DNA from: Burkholderiaceae bacterium
Lineage (GTDB): Bacteria; Pseudomonadota; Gammaproteobacteria; Burkholderiales; Burkholderiaceae_C
Reading direction: 5' to 3'
Length of the DNA: 64,000 bases
Assembly: GCA_913776825.1 (NCBI GenBank)
Contig: CAJYPV010000028.1
Span: forward strand, 186,001 to 250,000
Under the pieces are notes generated by a model. That model did no database searches. It was not told where the DNA came from and worked only from the letters and a program-made list of their open reading frames with translations. The translations under genes and the position numbers were made by a program. Positions 1-8,613 of the stretch are shown here, piece by piece; within the stretch, counting starts at the first letter, position 1; each line of letters opens with the position of its first letter.

Positions 1-1604
1 CCCCATCGGTCTGGTGGGAAGCGCATCTGAAGACGCCGGATTTCGAGCTTTACGGCCATCATCTGGCGCTCAATCCGATGGCGCTGCTGGGCCACAACGG
101 GCGCTTCGGCTGGAGCCTGACGATGTTCCAGAACGATGACGTCGACCTGATTGCCGAGAAGCTCAATCCGGCCAATCCCAACGAGGTCTGGGTGGCCGAT
201 GCGCCGGCGCCGGCCGCGGCCGCCAGCGCCGGGGAAGTCGCCGCTGCGGCGGGCGGGCGCTGGGTGCCGATGCGCTCGCGCCAGGAGATCATCAAGGTCA
301 AGGGCCAGCCGGATCAGGTGATCACGCTGCGACGTTCGCCGCATGGCCCGATCATCAACGACGCGGTCCCGGGCGACCGAGGCACCCGGCCGATCGCCCT
401 GTGGTGGGCCTTCCTGGAGACCGACAACCCGGTGCTGCAGGCGTTCTATCAGCTCGGCCGGGCCGACACGCTGCCCAAGGCCCGCGAGGCCGCCAGCCTG
501 ATCCATGCGCCCGGCCTGAACATCGTCTGGGCGAATGCGGCGGGCGACATCGGCTGGTGGGCGGCGGCGAAGCTGCCGATCCGGCCCGAGGGCGTGAATC
601 CGTCGTTCGTGCTCGATGGCGGCACGCATGAGGCGGACAAGCGGGGCTTCCATCCCTTCAGCGACAACCCGCAGGAAGAGAACCCGGCGCGCGGCTACAT
701 CGTCTCGGCCAACTTCCAGCCGGAGTCGCGGGTGCCGGTGCCGGGCTATTACAACCTCGGCGATCGCGGGCGCCGCCTGGACGGCCTGCTCAATCAGGGC
801 AAGCGCTGGGATGTGAACAACAGCCAGGCGCTGCAGCTGGATGTGCAGACCGATTACGGGCCGCGGGTGCTGCGGCCGCTGATTCCGCTGCTGCGCTCGG
901 CGGCCTCGGGTGAGGAACAGCCCTTGGTCGAAGCGCTGGCGCGCTGGAATGGCGCCTACAAGCGCGATGGTTTGGCGCCGGTGTTGTTTCAGCAGTTCGT
1001 CACCGAGCTGCTGCGGGCGACCTTGAAGGATGAGCTGGGCGATGTCCAGTTCGAGAACCTGCGTCGCACCCGCGCGCTGGACCATGCGCTGCCGCGATTG
1101 GTGGCCGATCCGGACTCGCCGTGGTGGGACAACCGCGCCACGCCGCAGCGCGAGACGCAGGCGGACATCGTGCGCCAGGCCTGGAAGGCCGCCGTCGCGC
1201 ATCTGCAGCGCGCGGTGGATCCGGACAGCAACCAATGGCGCTGGGAGCGGGTGCACACGCTCACCCACGAGCATCCGCTCGGCAAGCAGGCGCCGCTGGA
1301 TCGGATCTTCAATGTCGGACCGCTGCCGGTGCCGGGCGGCCATGAGGTGCCCAACAACTTCGCCCAGCGGGGCGGCGATGCGCCGTGGTCGGTGGCCTAT
1401 GGGCCGTCGACCCGACGCCTGATCGACTTCGCCCGGCCGCAGGAAGCGCTGGGCATCAATCCGGTCGGCCAAAGCGGCGTCTGGCCGGATGCGCATTACA
1501 GCGACCAGGCCGAGCTGCTCGCGCAAGGCCTCTATCGACGCCAGTGGCTCAGCGAAGGCGATATCCAGGCCAACAGCCTGGAGCGTCTGGTGCTGAAGCC
1601 CTGA
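1..1604 (+). CDS. penicillin acylase family protein, 5' end missing
   Basis: Carboxy-terminal part of an Ntn-hydrolase of the penicillin G / acyl-homoserine-lactone acylase family. The frame is open from base 3 and about 533 residues are visible; the start, signal peptide, alpha chain and nucleophilic serine lie left of the window. The first visible residues (PSVWWEAHLKTPDFELYG, then LLGHNGRFGWSLTMFQND) match the part of the beta chain that follows the nucleophile, where the strand 'GHN..xAWGLT' is typical. Near the end a block around HEHPLG...FNVGPLPVPGG resembles the conserved C-terminal region. Enzymes of this family are exported and self-cleave into two chains. Substrate (beta-lactam side chain, AHL or another amide) cannot be inferred from this part. 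Confidence 0.85.
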   Translation, partial: PSVWWEAHLKTPDFELYGHHLALNPMALLGHNGRFGWSLTMFQNDDVDLIAEKLNPANPNEVWVADAPAPAAAASAGEVAAAAGGRWVPMRSRQEIIKVKGQPDQVITLRRSPHGPIINDAVPGDRGTRPIALWWAFLETDNPVLQAFYQLGRADTLPKAREAASLIHAPGLNIVWANAAGDIGWWAAAKLPIRPEGVNPSFVLDGGTHEADKRGFHPFSDNPQEENPARGYIVSANFQPESRVPVPGYYNLGDRGRRLDGLLNQGKRWDVNNSQALQLDVQTDYGPRVLRPLIPLLRSAASGEEQPLVEALARWNGAYKRDGLAPVLFQQFVTELLRATLKDELGDVQFENLRRTRALDHALPRLVADPDSPWWDNRATPQRETQADIVRQAWKAAVAHLQRAVDPDSNQWRWERVHTLTHEHPLGKQAPLDRIFNVGPLPVPGGHEVPNNFAQRGGDAPWSVAYGPSTRRLIDFARPQEALGINPVGQSGVWPDAHYSDQAELLAQGLYRRQWLSEGDIQANSLERLVLKP

Positions 1605-1632
1605 GCCGGACGGCCCTCAGCCGCCGGGGACG

Positions 1633-2280
1633 TCAATACCAGGGCTGGGGCAGCGCCTCGGTCTCGATCGCGCGACGCAGCGCCGGGCGTTCCGCCATGC
1701 GCGCCAGGAAGGCTGCCAGCGCAGGACGCTGGCGCGCGGGTTGCGCGAAGTTGCGCGACCAGCGGCACAGCATGAAGGCGAAGGCGTCCAGCACGCTGTA
1801 GGTGTTGCCCAGCATCCAGGGGCCGCCGTGGCGTTCGAACTCGGCGGCCAACAGGTCCAGCTGGGCGCCGGCGCGCAGCTCGGCCTGCTGCTTGACCTCG
1901 GCCGCGCCGCTGGCGTTGCCCGGCGCGACCCAGCGGTCGGGGTAGTAATAGGCGATCAGCGTGGGCTGCAGCGTGTTGGTCAGCCACATCAGCCACTTGT
2001 AGGCATGCGCCCGCTCGGGGCTGCCCAGCGGCGGCATCAGGCCGGCCTCGGCATGGGTGTCGGCCAGATGCAGCAGGATGGCGGCGCATTCGAACAGCAC
2101 CAGGTCGCCATCCTTCAACGCGGGCAGCAGGCCGTTCGGATTCAGCGCGAGGAAGGCCGGGGCCTTGTGCTCGTCGCGGCCGCGGTCGACCAACTGAAGC
2201 TGGAAGGGCACGCCCAGTTCCTGCAGGACGATGTGGGGCGCCATGCTGGCATTGCTGGGGTAGTAGTAGAGCTGGATCAT
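1633..2280 (-). CDS. glutathione S-transferase family protein
   Basis: A 215-residue soluble protein with the usual GST architecture and length. The N-terminal thioredoxin-like half begins MIQLYYYPSNAS, the region of the catalytic Tyr/Ser/Cys, and carries the cis-proline segment (LNPNGLLPALKDGD) and the 'LFECAAILLHLAD' glutathione-binding segment. The all-helical half starts near residue 85. It probably conjugates or reduces small electrophiles with glutathione; no specific subclass is evident. It converges with the acylase gene, and the 28 bp between the two stops leave little room for a terminator. Confidence 0.88.
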   Translation of the reverse strand: MIQLYYYPSNASMAPHIVLQELGVPFQLQLVDRGRDEHKAPAFLALNPNGLLPALKDGDLVLFECAAILLHLADTHAEAGLMPPLGSPERAHAYKWLMWLTNTLQPTLIAYYYPDRWVAPGNASGAAEVKQQAELRAGAQLDLLAAEFERHGGPWMLGNTYSVLDAFAFMLCRWSRNFAQPARQRPALAAFLARMAERPALRRAIETEALPQPWY

Positions 2281-2503
2281 GGGTGGGACTCAGACAGGAC
2301 CGTCACAGGGATTCGACCATCGCCACCCGCGCGGCGGCGTGGCGGGCGGATCATCGCACCGGCGCGTGACCGTGGCGCATCGGTGATGGGCGCGTCGGGC
2401 AATGGTTCTTTACCCGCGGGAAACCGCCTCCCGTAGACGCGCCCCGTGCTCCCGGCGTTGAATGAGCACCTGGACATCCCGTCCGCCTCCGAGCGATCCG
2501 ATC

Positions 2504-3154
2504 ATGAGCAAGTTCCGTTGGCTGATTCCTGTCGCGCTGGCCTTGGGCTCGGCGTTGGCCGCCGCCCAGTCGCATGGGCATGAGGGGCATGGGTCGCGCT
2601 ATGGGCCGCCGCGTCCGGGCCCCGGACCGGGCTTTGCGCTCGATGCGCGTTATCACCATGACCACTACTACCCCGCGCCCGGCTATGTCGCGCGCGGTCT
2701 GCCGACCGGCGCGGTCTTCGTCGGTGGCCGCTACTGGTTCCATGGCGGCGTCTGGTATCAGCCCTACGGTCCGAGCTATCGGGTGATCGTGCCGCCGGTG
2801 GGCGTGATCGTGCCGGTGCTGCCGTCGGCCTATGTGACGCTACGCATCGGCGGTCTGCCCTACTACTACGCCAACGGCGTCTACTACAGCACGGCCGTCG
2901 GCGAGCCCGGTTATGTGGTGGTCGCCCCGCCGCCCGCCGCGCCGGCGGTGCAGCCGGTGGTGGTGAGCCCCACGCCGCCGAAACCGGATCCGATCATCTA
3001 TCCGCGCAATGGCCAAAGCAGCGCGCAGACCGAAGCGGACCGCCAGGAATGCAACCGCTGGGCGACGACGCAGCCCAGCGCGATGAACGATGCCAACATC
3101 TTCAATCGCGCGGTCGAAGCCTGCATGGACGGGCGCGGCTACAGCATGCGCTGA
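2504..3154 (+). CDS. secreted Tyr/Pro/Gly-rich protein, DUF6515-like
   Basis: A 216-residue exported protein. The start at 2504 (MSKFRWLIP) is preferred over the in-frame ATG at 2462 because it places a clean signal peptide (cleavage near AAAQS-H) at the N-terminus. The mature part has a His-rich stretch (HGHEGHG, YHHDHYY), repeated aromatic segments (GGRYWFHGGVWYQPYG, LPYYYANGVYYS) and a Pro/Val-rich linker. The tail, near QTEADRQECNRWAT and ACMDGRGYSMR, has two cysteines. The pattern fits the DUF6515 group of small periplasmic or outer-membrane-associated proteins of unknown function. The His-rich part might bind metal, which is only a guess. Confidence 0.7.
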   Translation: MSKFRWLIPVALALGSALAAAQSHGHEGHGSRYGPPRPGPGPGFALDARYHHDHYYPAPGYVARGLPTGAVFVGGRYWFHGGVWYQPYGPSYRVIVPPVGVIVPVLPSAYVTLRIGGLPYYYANGVYYSTAVGEPGYVVVAPPPAAPAVQPVVVSPTPPKPDPIIYPRNGQSSAQTEADRQECNRWATTQPSAMNDANIFNRAVEACMDGRGYSMR

Positions 3155-3203
3155 GCCGCTGAGCCGCTGAGCCGCCGATCCGCTGCGTGACCGATGCCCA
3201 GGC

Positions 3204-4211
3204 TCAGATCACGCAGCCCGCTTCCAGAACCGAGGGCGCGCTCGACTGGCTGGTGACCTGCACCCCGTAGCGCTCTGCCGTCATGTGCGCCAGGATCGCC
3301 AGCGCGATCTCGGGCGGCGTGCGGGCGCCGATGTGCAGGCCGACGGGGCCATGCAGCCGCGCGAGCTGCGCCTCGGTCAGATCGAAATGCTCCTGCAGCC
3401 GCGCGCGACGCTTGGCCTGATTGACCCGCGAGCCGATCGCGCCCACATAAAAGGCCGGGCTGCGGAGCGCTTCCATCAGCGCCAGGTCGTCCAGCTTGGG
3501 ATCGTGGGTCAGCGCGACCACGGCGGTGTGGCCATCGGGCTGCCAGCGCTGCACCACGTCGTCGGGCATGTCGCGGGTGAGCGGCGCGCCGGGCAGCGTC
3601 CAGGGATAGTCGTCGCGCGGATCGCAGACCTCGACCTGATAGTCCAGCGCCAGCGCCATCTGCGCCAGGTATTGGCTGAGCTGTCCCGCGCCGATGATCA
3701 GCAGCCGCCACTGCGGTCCGTGATGCGTGACCAGCCGATGCTCGTCCAGCACCAGGCGGTCGGCGCCGTCGCGGGAATGGGGCGGCGGCTCGGTCAGCGT
3801 CACGGCGCCGGTCGCCAGCTCCAGCGTGCGCAGCACCCGCTCGCCACGCGTCAGGCGCTCAAGCAGCGCAGGAATCGCCGACTGCGGGCCGATCGGCTCC
3901 AGCATCAACTCCAGCGTGCCGCCGCACGGCAGGCCGAAGCGCTGCGCGGCTTCCGCGCCCACGCCATAGCGGATCAGCTCCGGGCGCTGCAGGCGGAGCG
4001 CGCCCTCGCGGATGCGGGCGATCAGGTCGTCCTCGATGCAACCGCCGGAGACCGAGCCCGCGATCGTGCCGTCCCCGCGCACCGCGACCACCGAGCCGAC
4101 CGGCCGCGGCGCGGAGCCCCAGGTGCGGGTGATGGTGCCCAGCACCACGCGCTGGTCGGCGTCCATCCATTGCTGCACCTGGCGCAGCACTTGCAGATCC
4201 ATGTTGTCCAT
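3204..4211 (-). CDS. XdhC/CoxI family protein
   Basis: A 335-residue protein of the XdhC family, which binds and sulfurates or delivers molybdenum cofactor for xanthine-dehydrogenase/CO-dehydrogenase-type hydroxylases. The N-terminal XdhC_CoxI domain shows GSAPRPVGS and GSVSGGCIEDDLI, and the C-terminal Rossmann domain starts at RLLIIGAGQLSQYLA with a following VCDPRDDYPW. The start at 4211 (MDNMDLQVL) is chosen; 4202 is also possible, and the upstream extension to 4253 looks untranslated. The gene is divergent from the CoxG-like gene, so the roughly 62 bp between them must hold both promoters. No molybdenum hydroxylase subunit is encoded in this window. Confidence 0.88.
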   Translation of the reverse strand: MDNMDLQVLRQVQQWMDADQRVVLGTITRTWGSAPRPVGSVVAVRGDGTIAGSVSGGCIEDDLIARIREGALRLQRPELIRYGVGAEAAQRFGLPCGGTLELMLEPIGPQSAIPALLERLTRGERVLRTLELATGAVTLTEPPPHSRDGADRLVLDEHRLVTHHGPQWRLLIIGAGQLSQYLAQMALALDYQVEVCDPRDDYPWTLPGAPLTRDMPDDVVQRWQPDGHTAVVALTHDPKLDDLALMEALRSPAFYVGAIGSRVNQAKRRARLQEHFDLTEAQLARLHGPVGLHIGARTPPEIALAILAHMTAERYGVQVTSQSSAPSVLEAGCVI

Positions 4212-4273
4212 GGGCGTGGACCATAGCGAAATCCGGACGGGTCTGCACGGCATGAGGGATCACAATCCAGCCC

Positions 4274-4846
4274 ATGACCACGCTGACCCTCAACGACGAC
4301 CTCATCCTGCCGGTGTCCCAGGCCCTCGCCTGGGCCGCGCTGCATGACCTGGCGCTGCTTCGGGACAGCCTGCCTGACGGCGCGCAGCTCGACCCGGGCG
4401 GCGCGCCGCATCGCTACCAGCTCACGCTGCCGGGCTTCCAGGGCCAGTGGATGGTGATGGACACCAGCGCCCCGCGCCAGATGCGGCTGCGCTGGGACGG
4501 CCACGGTGACGCGGTCGGCGTCACCGAAGGACAGATGCAGTTGCGGCTGGAACTGCTGGGCGAGCACCGCACCCTGCTGCATGTCGCGCTGGTGCTGCAG
4601 ACCGAGCGCGAGCCCTCGTCCTTCCGCCTGAAGACGATCCAGGCCCTGGATGCCCGGCTCAAGGCCTTGGGCGAGGCGGTGCAGCGTCGTCATCCGTCGG
4701 ACCGGCCCGTGCCGGTGAAGCAGCCGCCCAAGCCCTGGCCGCAACGGCTGGTCGACTGGTACCTGGGCTGGTTTGCCGCGATCTTCAACGGCACGCTGTA
4801 TCCGCCGCCCAAACCGCGGCCGCGATCGACCAAGCCGCCGCGCTGA
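4274..4846 (+). CDS. CoxG-like SRPBCC family protein
   Basis: A 190-residue protein that resembles CoxG, the SRPBCC/START-fold accessory protein of CO-dehydrogenase-type molybdenum enzymes. Support comes from the alternating strand pattern in residues 1-130, the typical opening (LNDDLILPVSQALAWAALHD, where CoxG has an equivalent 'vw..L.D' segment) and its position divergent from xdhC. The tail (residues 135-190) is proline- and base-rich with an amphipathic LVDWYLGWFAAIFNG segment that could touch the membrane, as in CoxG proteins that end in a membrane anchor. The ligand is unknown. Confidence 0.65.
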   Translation: MTTLTLNDDLILPVSQALAWAALHDLALLRDSLPDGAQLDPGGAPHRYQLTLPGFQGQWMVMDTSAPRQMRLRWDGHGDAVGVTEGQMQLRLELLGEHRTLLHVALVLQTEREPSSFRLKTIQALDARLKALGEAVQRRHPSDRPVPVKQPPKPWPQRLVDWYLGWFAAIFNGTLYPPPKPRPRSTKPPR

Positions 4847-5155
4847 GCTCCGACCAGCGCCCGATCGCCGCGCCGGCACAGCTGCTTACCGCCTTTACCG
4901 CTTTCGCCCCCCGCGAACGGGCGAGCAGCGGCCGCCGGCGGGGCGATCCCGGAGGCTCGACGACTAGAATCGCGCGCAGTCTGATCTGCTTGACGGCCAC
5001 CTTCGGGTGGCCGCTGCATTTGAGCGGCGGCCCTGTCTGGACGGGGCTCCCGCCTGCGACCGACCGGTCGACAGCGACAGCAGGGGCGACCCGCCGGACC
5101 TTCCGGACGACGCGCCCGACCCCTCGGATGCCCTGCGGCGTTCGACCTCCCGACG
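4847..5155. other. 309-bp gap without a supported gene
   Basis: The stretch between the CoxG-like and acyltransferase genes is G+C-rich and has no frame with good family features. It holds one clear hairpin at 4994-5013 (listed separately). No recognisable promoter or RNA gene was found. Confidence 0.6.
4994..5013. terminator. GGCCACC-TTCG-GGTGGCC hairpin
   Basis: A perfect 8-bp stem (CGGCCACC/GGTGGCCG) closed by a TTCG tetraloop. No T-run follows, so it may be a weak or Rho-assisted terminator, or an mRNA-stabilising hairpin. A closely related hairpin follows the glycerol operon at 24398-24419, so this looks like a recurring element. Confidence 0.5.
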
Positions 5156-6277
5156 ATGTCCCGCGTGGCTCGCGCCGCGCCGTTCTTTGCCATGGCCGCC
5201 GCCCGCCTCTTTCCGCTCGATGCCCTGCGCGCACTCGCTGCCCAACTGATCGTCCTGCACCATCTGTCGGTCTACGGCCCGATCGCCGAGGCGATGCATG
5301 CGCTGTTTCCGTTGCTGACCGGCTGGTTCTACGACTACGGCCGCATGGCGGTGCAGGTCTTCCTGGTGCTGGGCGGCTACCTGAGCGCGCGGGCGCTGTC
5401 GGCCCAGGAGGCGCATCTGCATCGTTCGGCGCCGGCCTTGCTGGCCCAGCGTTACTGGCGCCTGGTGCCGCCGTTCATGGCGGCGGTGATGCTCACCCTC
5501 GGCGCGTCCTGGCTGGTCGAACCGCTGCTGCCCGAGCTGGTGCCGCCGCAGGTCCAGCTGATGCAGGTGATCGCGCATGCGCTGCTGCTGCATGACCTGC
5601 TGCAGGTGGATGCGCTGACCGTCGGCGCCTGGTATGTGGCGATCGACTTCCAACTGTTTGCGCTGCTGTTGCTGGTGATGTGGGGCGTGCGCCGTCTGCC
5701 GCTGAGCCGTGCCTCGCGCCAGCGTCTGGCCCCGGCGATCGTCGGCCTGCTCTGCGCGGCGTCCCTGCTGCAGTTCAACCGCATGGCGGCGCTGGACGCT
5801 TACGGCATCTACTTCTTCGGCGCGTATGGCCTGGGGGCCCTGCTGTTCTGGAGCCAGTCCTGGTCCGGCCGTGGGCGGCTGGCGATGGGCGCCTTGTTCA
5901 GCGCGGTGCTGCTGGCGGCGTTGTGGATCCAGTTCCGCGAACGCGTGGTGGTGGCGGCGCTGACCGCCGCCATCGTGGCCGGCTGGCGCCACGGCGGCGG
6001 CCCCGCCTGGTTCCAGGCCCGTCTGCAGGGACTCGCGCGGCATGCCTATGCGCTGTTCCTGGTGCACTTCCCGGTGTGCCTGCTGGTCAATGCGCTGGTT
6101 GAGCACCGCGCCGAGAGCCCGGCGCCGATGCTGGACGTGCTGGCGCCGCTGGCCTTGATCGTGGCCTGGGGTCTGAGCAATGTGGCCGCCGTGCCGTTCC
6201 ACCGCTGGATCGAGGCGCCGTTGATGCGCTGGCGTCCGGCGGCCGTCGCGATGCCGCGCGGTGCGGCGATTCGCTGA
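5156..6277 (+). CDS. acyltransferase 3 family membrane protein
   Basis: A 373-residue polytopic inner-membrane protein of the acyltransferase 3 (OafA/OpgC-like) family, which moves acyl groups onto exported glycans or lipids. The N-terminus shows FPLDALRALAAQLIVLHH, the family signature with the catalytic histidine, followed by about ten hydrophobic segments; GGYLSARAL after the second segment is also typical. The start at 5156 is used, but ATG at 5192 is equally possible because neither has a convincing SD. The target is unknown and no glycan cluster surrounds it. The stop codon lies in the first unit of a 10-bp tandem repeat. Confidence 0.82.
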   Translation: MSRVARAAPFFAMAAARLFPLDALRALAAQLIVLHHLSVYGPIAEAMHALFPLLTGWFYDYGRMAVQVFLVLGGYLSARALSAQEAHLHRSAPALLAQRYWRLVPPFMAAVMLTLGASWLVEPLLPELVPPQVQLMQVIAHALLLHDLLQVDALTVGAWYVAIDFQLFALLLLVMWGVRRLPLSRASRQRLAPAIVGLLCAASLLQFNRMAALDAYGIYFFGAYGLGALLFWSQSWSGRGRLAMGALFSAVLLAALWIQFRERVVVAALTAAIVAGWRHGGGPAWFQARLQGLARHAYALFLVHFPVCLLVNALVEHRAESPAPMLDVLAPLALIVAWGLSNVAAVPFHRWIEAPLMRWRPAAVAMPRGAAIR

Positions 6278-6332
6278 CCGGTGCTGACCGGTGCTGACCG
6301 GTGCTGACCGGCGCTGACCGGCGCTGATCGCG
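6273..6332 (+). repeat. 10-bp tandem repeat, six units (GCTGACCGGT)
   Basis: Three exact copies of GCTGACCGGT, two of GCTGACCGGC and one decayed copy (GCTGATCGCG) lie head to tail. The first unit contains the TGA stop of the acyltransferase gene. Because the period is 10, the TGA in every unit falls successively into all three frames, making the array a stop-in-all-frames trailer. It may have arisen by slippage. Confidence 0.85.
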
Positions 6333-6368
6333 TCGATCGCGCCTGACTGCCTCAGAGCGCGTCGCGTC

Positions 6369-7061
6369 TCAGGTCAGGTTTTCGCGCGCGTTCTCCAGCC
6401 GCTGCAGGTCGGCCAGCGTCTTGCCGGGTTCATCGCGGAAGCGCTCTTCCATCATCTCCAGCTGCTGCACCCGGTCGACCCGGAAGCTGCGGAAGCCCTC
6501 GCGCAATTCGCACCAGGCGGAGAAGGTCCACACCGGTCCCCAGAAGAAGCAGGCCAGCGGGCGCACCACGCGCGTGGTGGTCTGGTCGCTGAGATCGAGG
6601 TAGGTCAGGCGCAGCTTGTTGCGGGACTCGGTCGCCTGGCGCAGCTGAGTCAGGCGAGTGCGGCTGACGTCATCCAGACCGCGCTGCGGCGCATAGACCG
6701 TCAGGCTCTCCGCCGCGGCGCGGGCGGTGCCGGGCAGCACCGCCAGGATCTTGCTCAGCGCTTCCTCCGCGCGCTGGCCCAGCACCGCGTCGAGCTGCGG
6801 TTGAGCCAGCCGCACTGCGGCCACCAGCGATTGCGCTTCCTCGGAGCTGAACATCAGCGGCGGCAGCTCGAAGCCGACCCGCATGCGATAGCCCACGCCC
6901 GCTTCGCCATCGATCGGCACGCCTTGCTGCTGCAGGGCGGCGACGTCGCGGTAGACGGTGCGGATGGACACTTCCAGGCGCTGGGACAGGAAATCAGCGG
7001 TGGTGAGGCGACGTCCACGAATCAACTGGACGATCTGGAACAGGCGGTCGGCGCGGCGCAT
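6369..7061 (-). CDS. YafY-type HTH/WYL-domain transcriptional regulator
   Basis: A 230-residue DNA-binding regulator. The N-terminus (MRRADRLFQIVQLIRGRR) and the helix-turn-helix (TTADFLSQRLEVSIRTVYRD) are the classic YafY/HTH_11 form, and residues 130-215 form the ligand-sensing WYL domain (LRLTYLDLSD ... RPLACFFWGPVWTFSAWCE). The start at 7061 (MRRAD) matches the family; an upstream ATG at 7085 would add eight untypical residues. It is divergent from the NADH dehydrogenase gene across about 53 bp, so it may control that gene as well as itself. The effector is unknown. Confidence 0.88.
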   Translation of the reverse strand: MRRADRLFQIVQLIRGRRLTTADFLSQRLEVSIRTVYRDVAALQQQGVPIDGEAGVGYRMRVGFELPPLMFSSEEAQSLVAAVRLAQPQLDAVLGQRAEEALSKILAVLPGTARAAAESLTVYAPQRGLDDVSRTRLTQLRQATESRNKLRLTYLDLSDQTTTRVVRPLACFFWGPVWTFSAWCELREGFRSFRVDRVQQLEMMEERFRDEPGKTLADLQRLENARENLT

Positions 7062-7114
7062 GGCCGCATTGTCGACGAAGGGCAAGACCTGTCCCGGTCG
7101 TCATCGCGGCTAGG

Positions 7115-8428
7115 ATGTCCCGCATGAATGCCGAATTGCCTCATGTCTTGATCGTGGGTTGCGGCTTTGGTGGGCTGGAAGCCACCAAGGTGCTGGATGG
7201 TGCGCCGGTGCGGGTCACGTTGATCGACCGCAGCAACCATCACCTGTTCCAGCCGCTGCTCTACCAGGTGGCGACGGCCGGCCTGTCGGCTCCGGCGATC
7301 GCCGCGCCGATCCGCCACATGCGGCGTCGCCAGCGCAACCTGACGGTGCTGATGGCGGAAGTCGAACACATCGACAAGGCCCGCCGCGAGGTGCGGCTGT
7401 CCGACGGCCAGGTGCTCGCGTACGACCACCTCATCGTCGCGGCCGGCGCCACCCACAGCTATTTCGGCAACGATGCCTGGCAGACGCATGCACCCGGCCT
7501 GAAGACCCTGGCCGATGCGTTCCGTCTGCGGGCTCGCCTGCTCAGCGCCTTCGAGCGCGCCGAGACCTTGCCGGATGACGCCAGCCGGGCGCCGTGGCTG
7601 AACTTCATCGTGATCGGCGGCGGCCCGACCGGCGTGGAGATGGCCGGCACGCTGGCCGAGATCGCTCGCCACACGCTGCGCGACGAATTCCGCCGCATCG
7701 ATCCCGGCCGTGCGCAGGTGCTGCTGATCGAAGGCTCGGATCGGGTGCTGGCCGCCTTCAAGCCGGCCCAGTCGGCGCAGGCCCGCGCCCAACTGGAGCG
7801 GCTCGGCGTGCAGGTGCGGGTGAATTGCCGCGTGGTCGGCATCGACGAGCACGGCGTGGAGCTGCAGACCCCCGATGGCGGCCGCGAACGCATCGAGGCC
7901 CGCACCAAGGTCTGGGCAGCGGGTGTGGCGGCGTCGCCGCTGGCGCGCACGCTGGACGTGCCGCTGGACCGCGCGGGTCGCGTGGTGGTGGATGAACACA
8001 TGAACATTCCGGGGCATCCGGAGGTCTATGTGGTGGGCGACATGGCCGCCGCGCAGAGTGTTGAAAAGGACGGCAGCCGCAAGCCGGTGCCGGGCGTCAG
8101 CCCCGGTGCCAAGCAGGCCGGCCGGCACGCCGCGCGACAGATCCTGGCGCGGATGAAGGGCCGGTCGGAGCCGCCGTTCCGCTATCGGGACTACGGCTCG
8201 CTGGCCACCATCGGCCGGAAGGCGGCGGTGGCGGATCTGGGCTCGGTGCAGTTCAGCGGCTTGTCCGCCTGGTTGTTCTGGCTGTTCGTGCACGTCTATT
8301 TCCTGATCGGATTCCGCAATCGCGTCCGTGTGTTTGCCGATTGGGCCTGGGCTTACTTCACCTTCCAGCGCCATGCCCGCATCGTGGTCGAGGCCCAAAC
8401 CCCGCAGGACCGGCCCGACGTGTTTTGA
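7115..8428 (+). CDS. ndh: type II NADH dehydrogenase (NDH-2)
   Basis: A 437-residue flavoprotein that oxidises NADH and reduces quinone at the inner face of the cytoplasmic membrane without pumping protons. It has the FAD-binding Rossmann motif near the N-terminus (VLIVGCGFGGLEA), the NDH-2 signature NHHLFQPLLYQVATAGLS, and the second, NADH-binding Rossmann motif (FIVIGGGPTGVEMAGTLAE). The FAD site VYVVGDMAA follows, and the hydrophobic C-terminal segment (LSAWLFWLFVHVYFLIGF) anchors the enzyme in the membrane. Start 7115 is used; 7124 (MNAEL) is also possible. Divergent from a WYL regulator. Confidence 0.92.
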   Translation: MSRMNAELPHVLIVGCGFGGLEATKVLDGAPVRVTLIDRSNHHLFQPLLYQVATAGLSAPAIAAPIRHMRRRQRNLTVLMAEVEHIDKARREVRLSDGQVLAYDHLIVAAGATHSYFGNDAWQTHAPGLKTLADAFRLRARLLSAFERAETLPDDASRAPWLNFIVIGGGPTGVEMAGTLAEIARHTLRDEFRRIDPGRAQVLLIEGSDRVLAAFKPAQSAQARAQLERLGVQVRVNCRVVGIDEHGVELQTPDGGRERIEARTKVWAAGVAASPLARTLDVPLDRAGRVVVDEHMNIPGHPEVYVVGDMAAAQSVEKDGSRKPVPGVSPGAKQAGRHAARQILARMKGRSEPPFRYRDYGSLATIGRKAAVADLGSVQFSGLSAWLFWLFVHVYFLIGFRNRVRVFADWAWAYFTFQRHARIVVEAQTPQDRPDVF

Positions 8429-8613
8429 GTTCGCGTCGGCGCCCGTGCGAACGCCATCACCGCGCGGCTGAGCGCACGCCGGCGCGCCGCCGTGCGGTGT
8501 CGTTTCGCGGCCGTGCGGCCTGCGCCTGAGTTGTCCCCGGCCCCGGGGGCGCGCCTGTCGCGCCGATGTCGAAGCCAGGCGGGGGCGCGCGGATTGCCGG
8601 CTATGCTGCCGTG

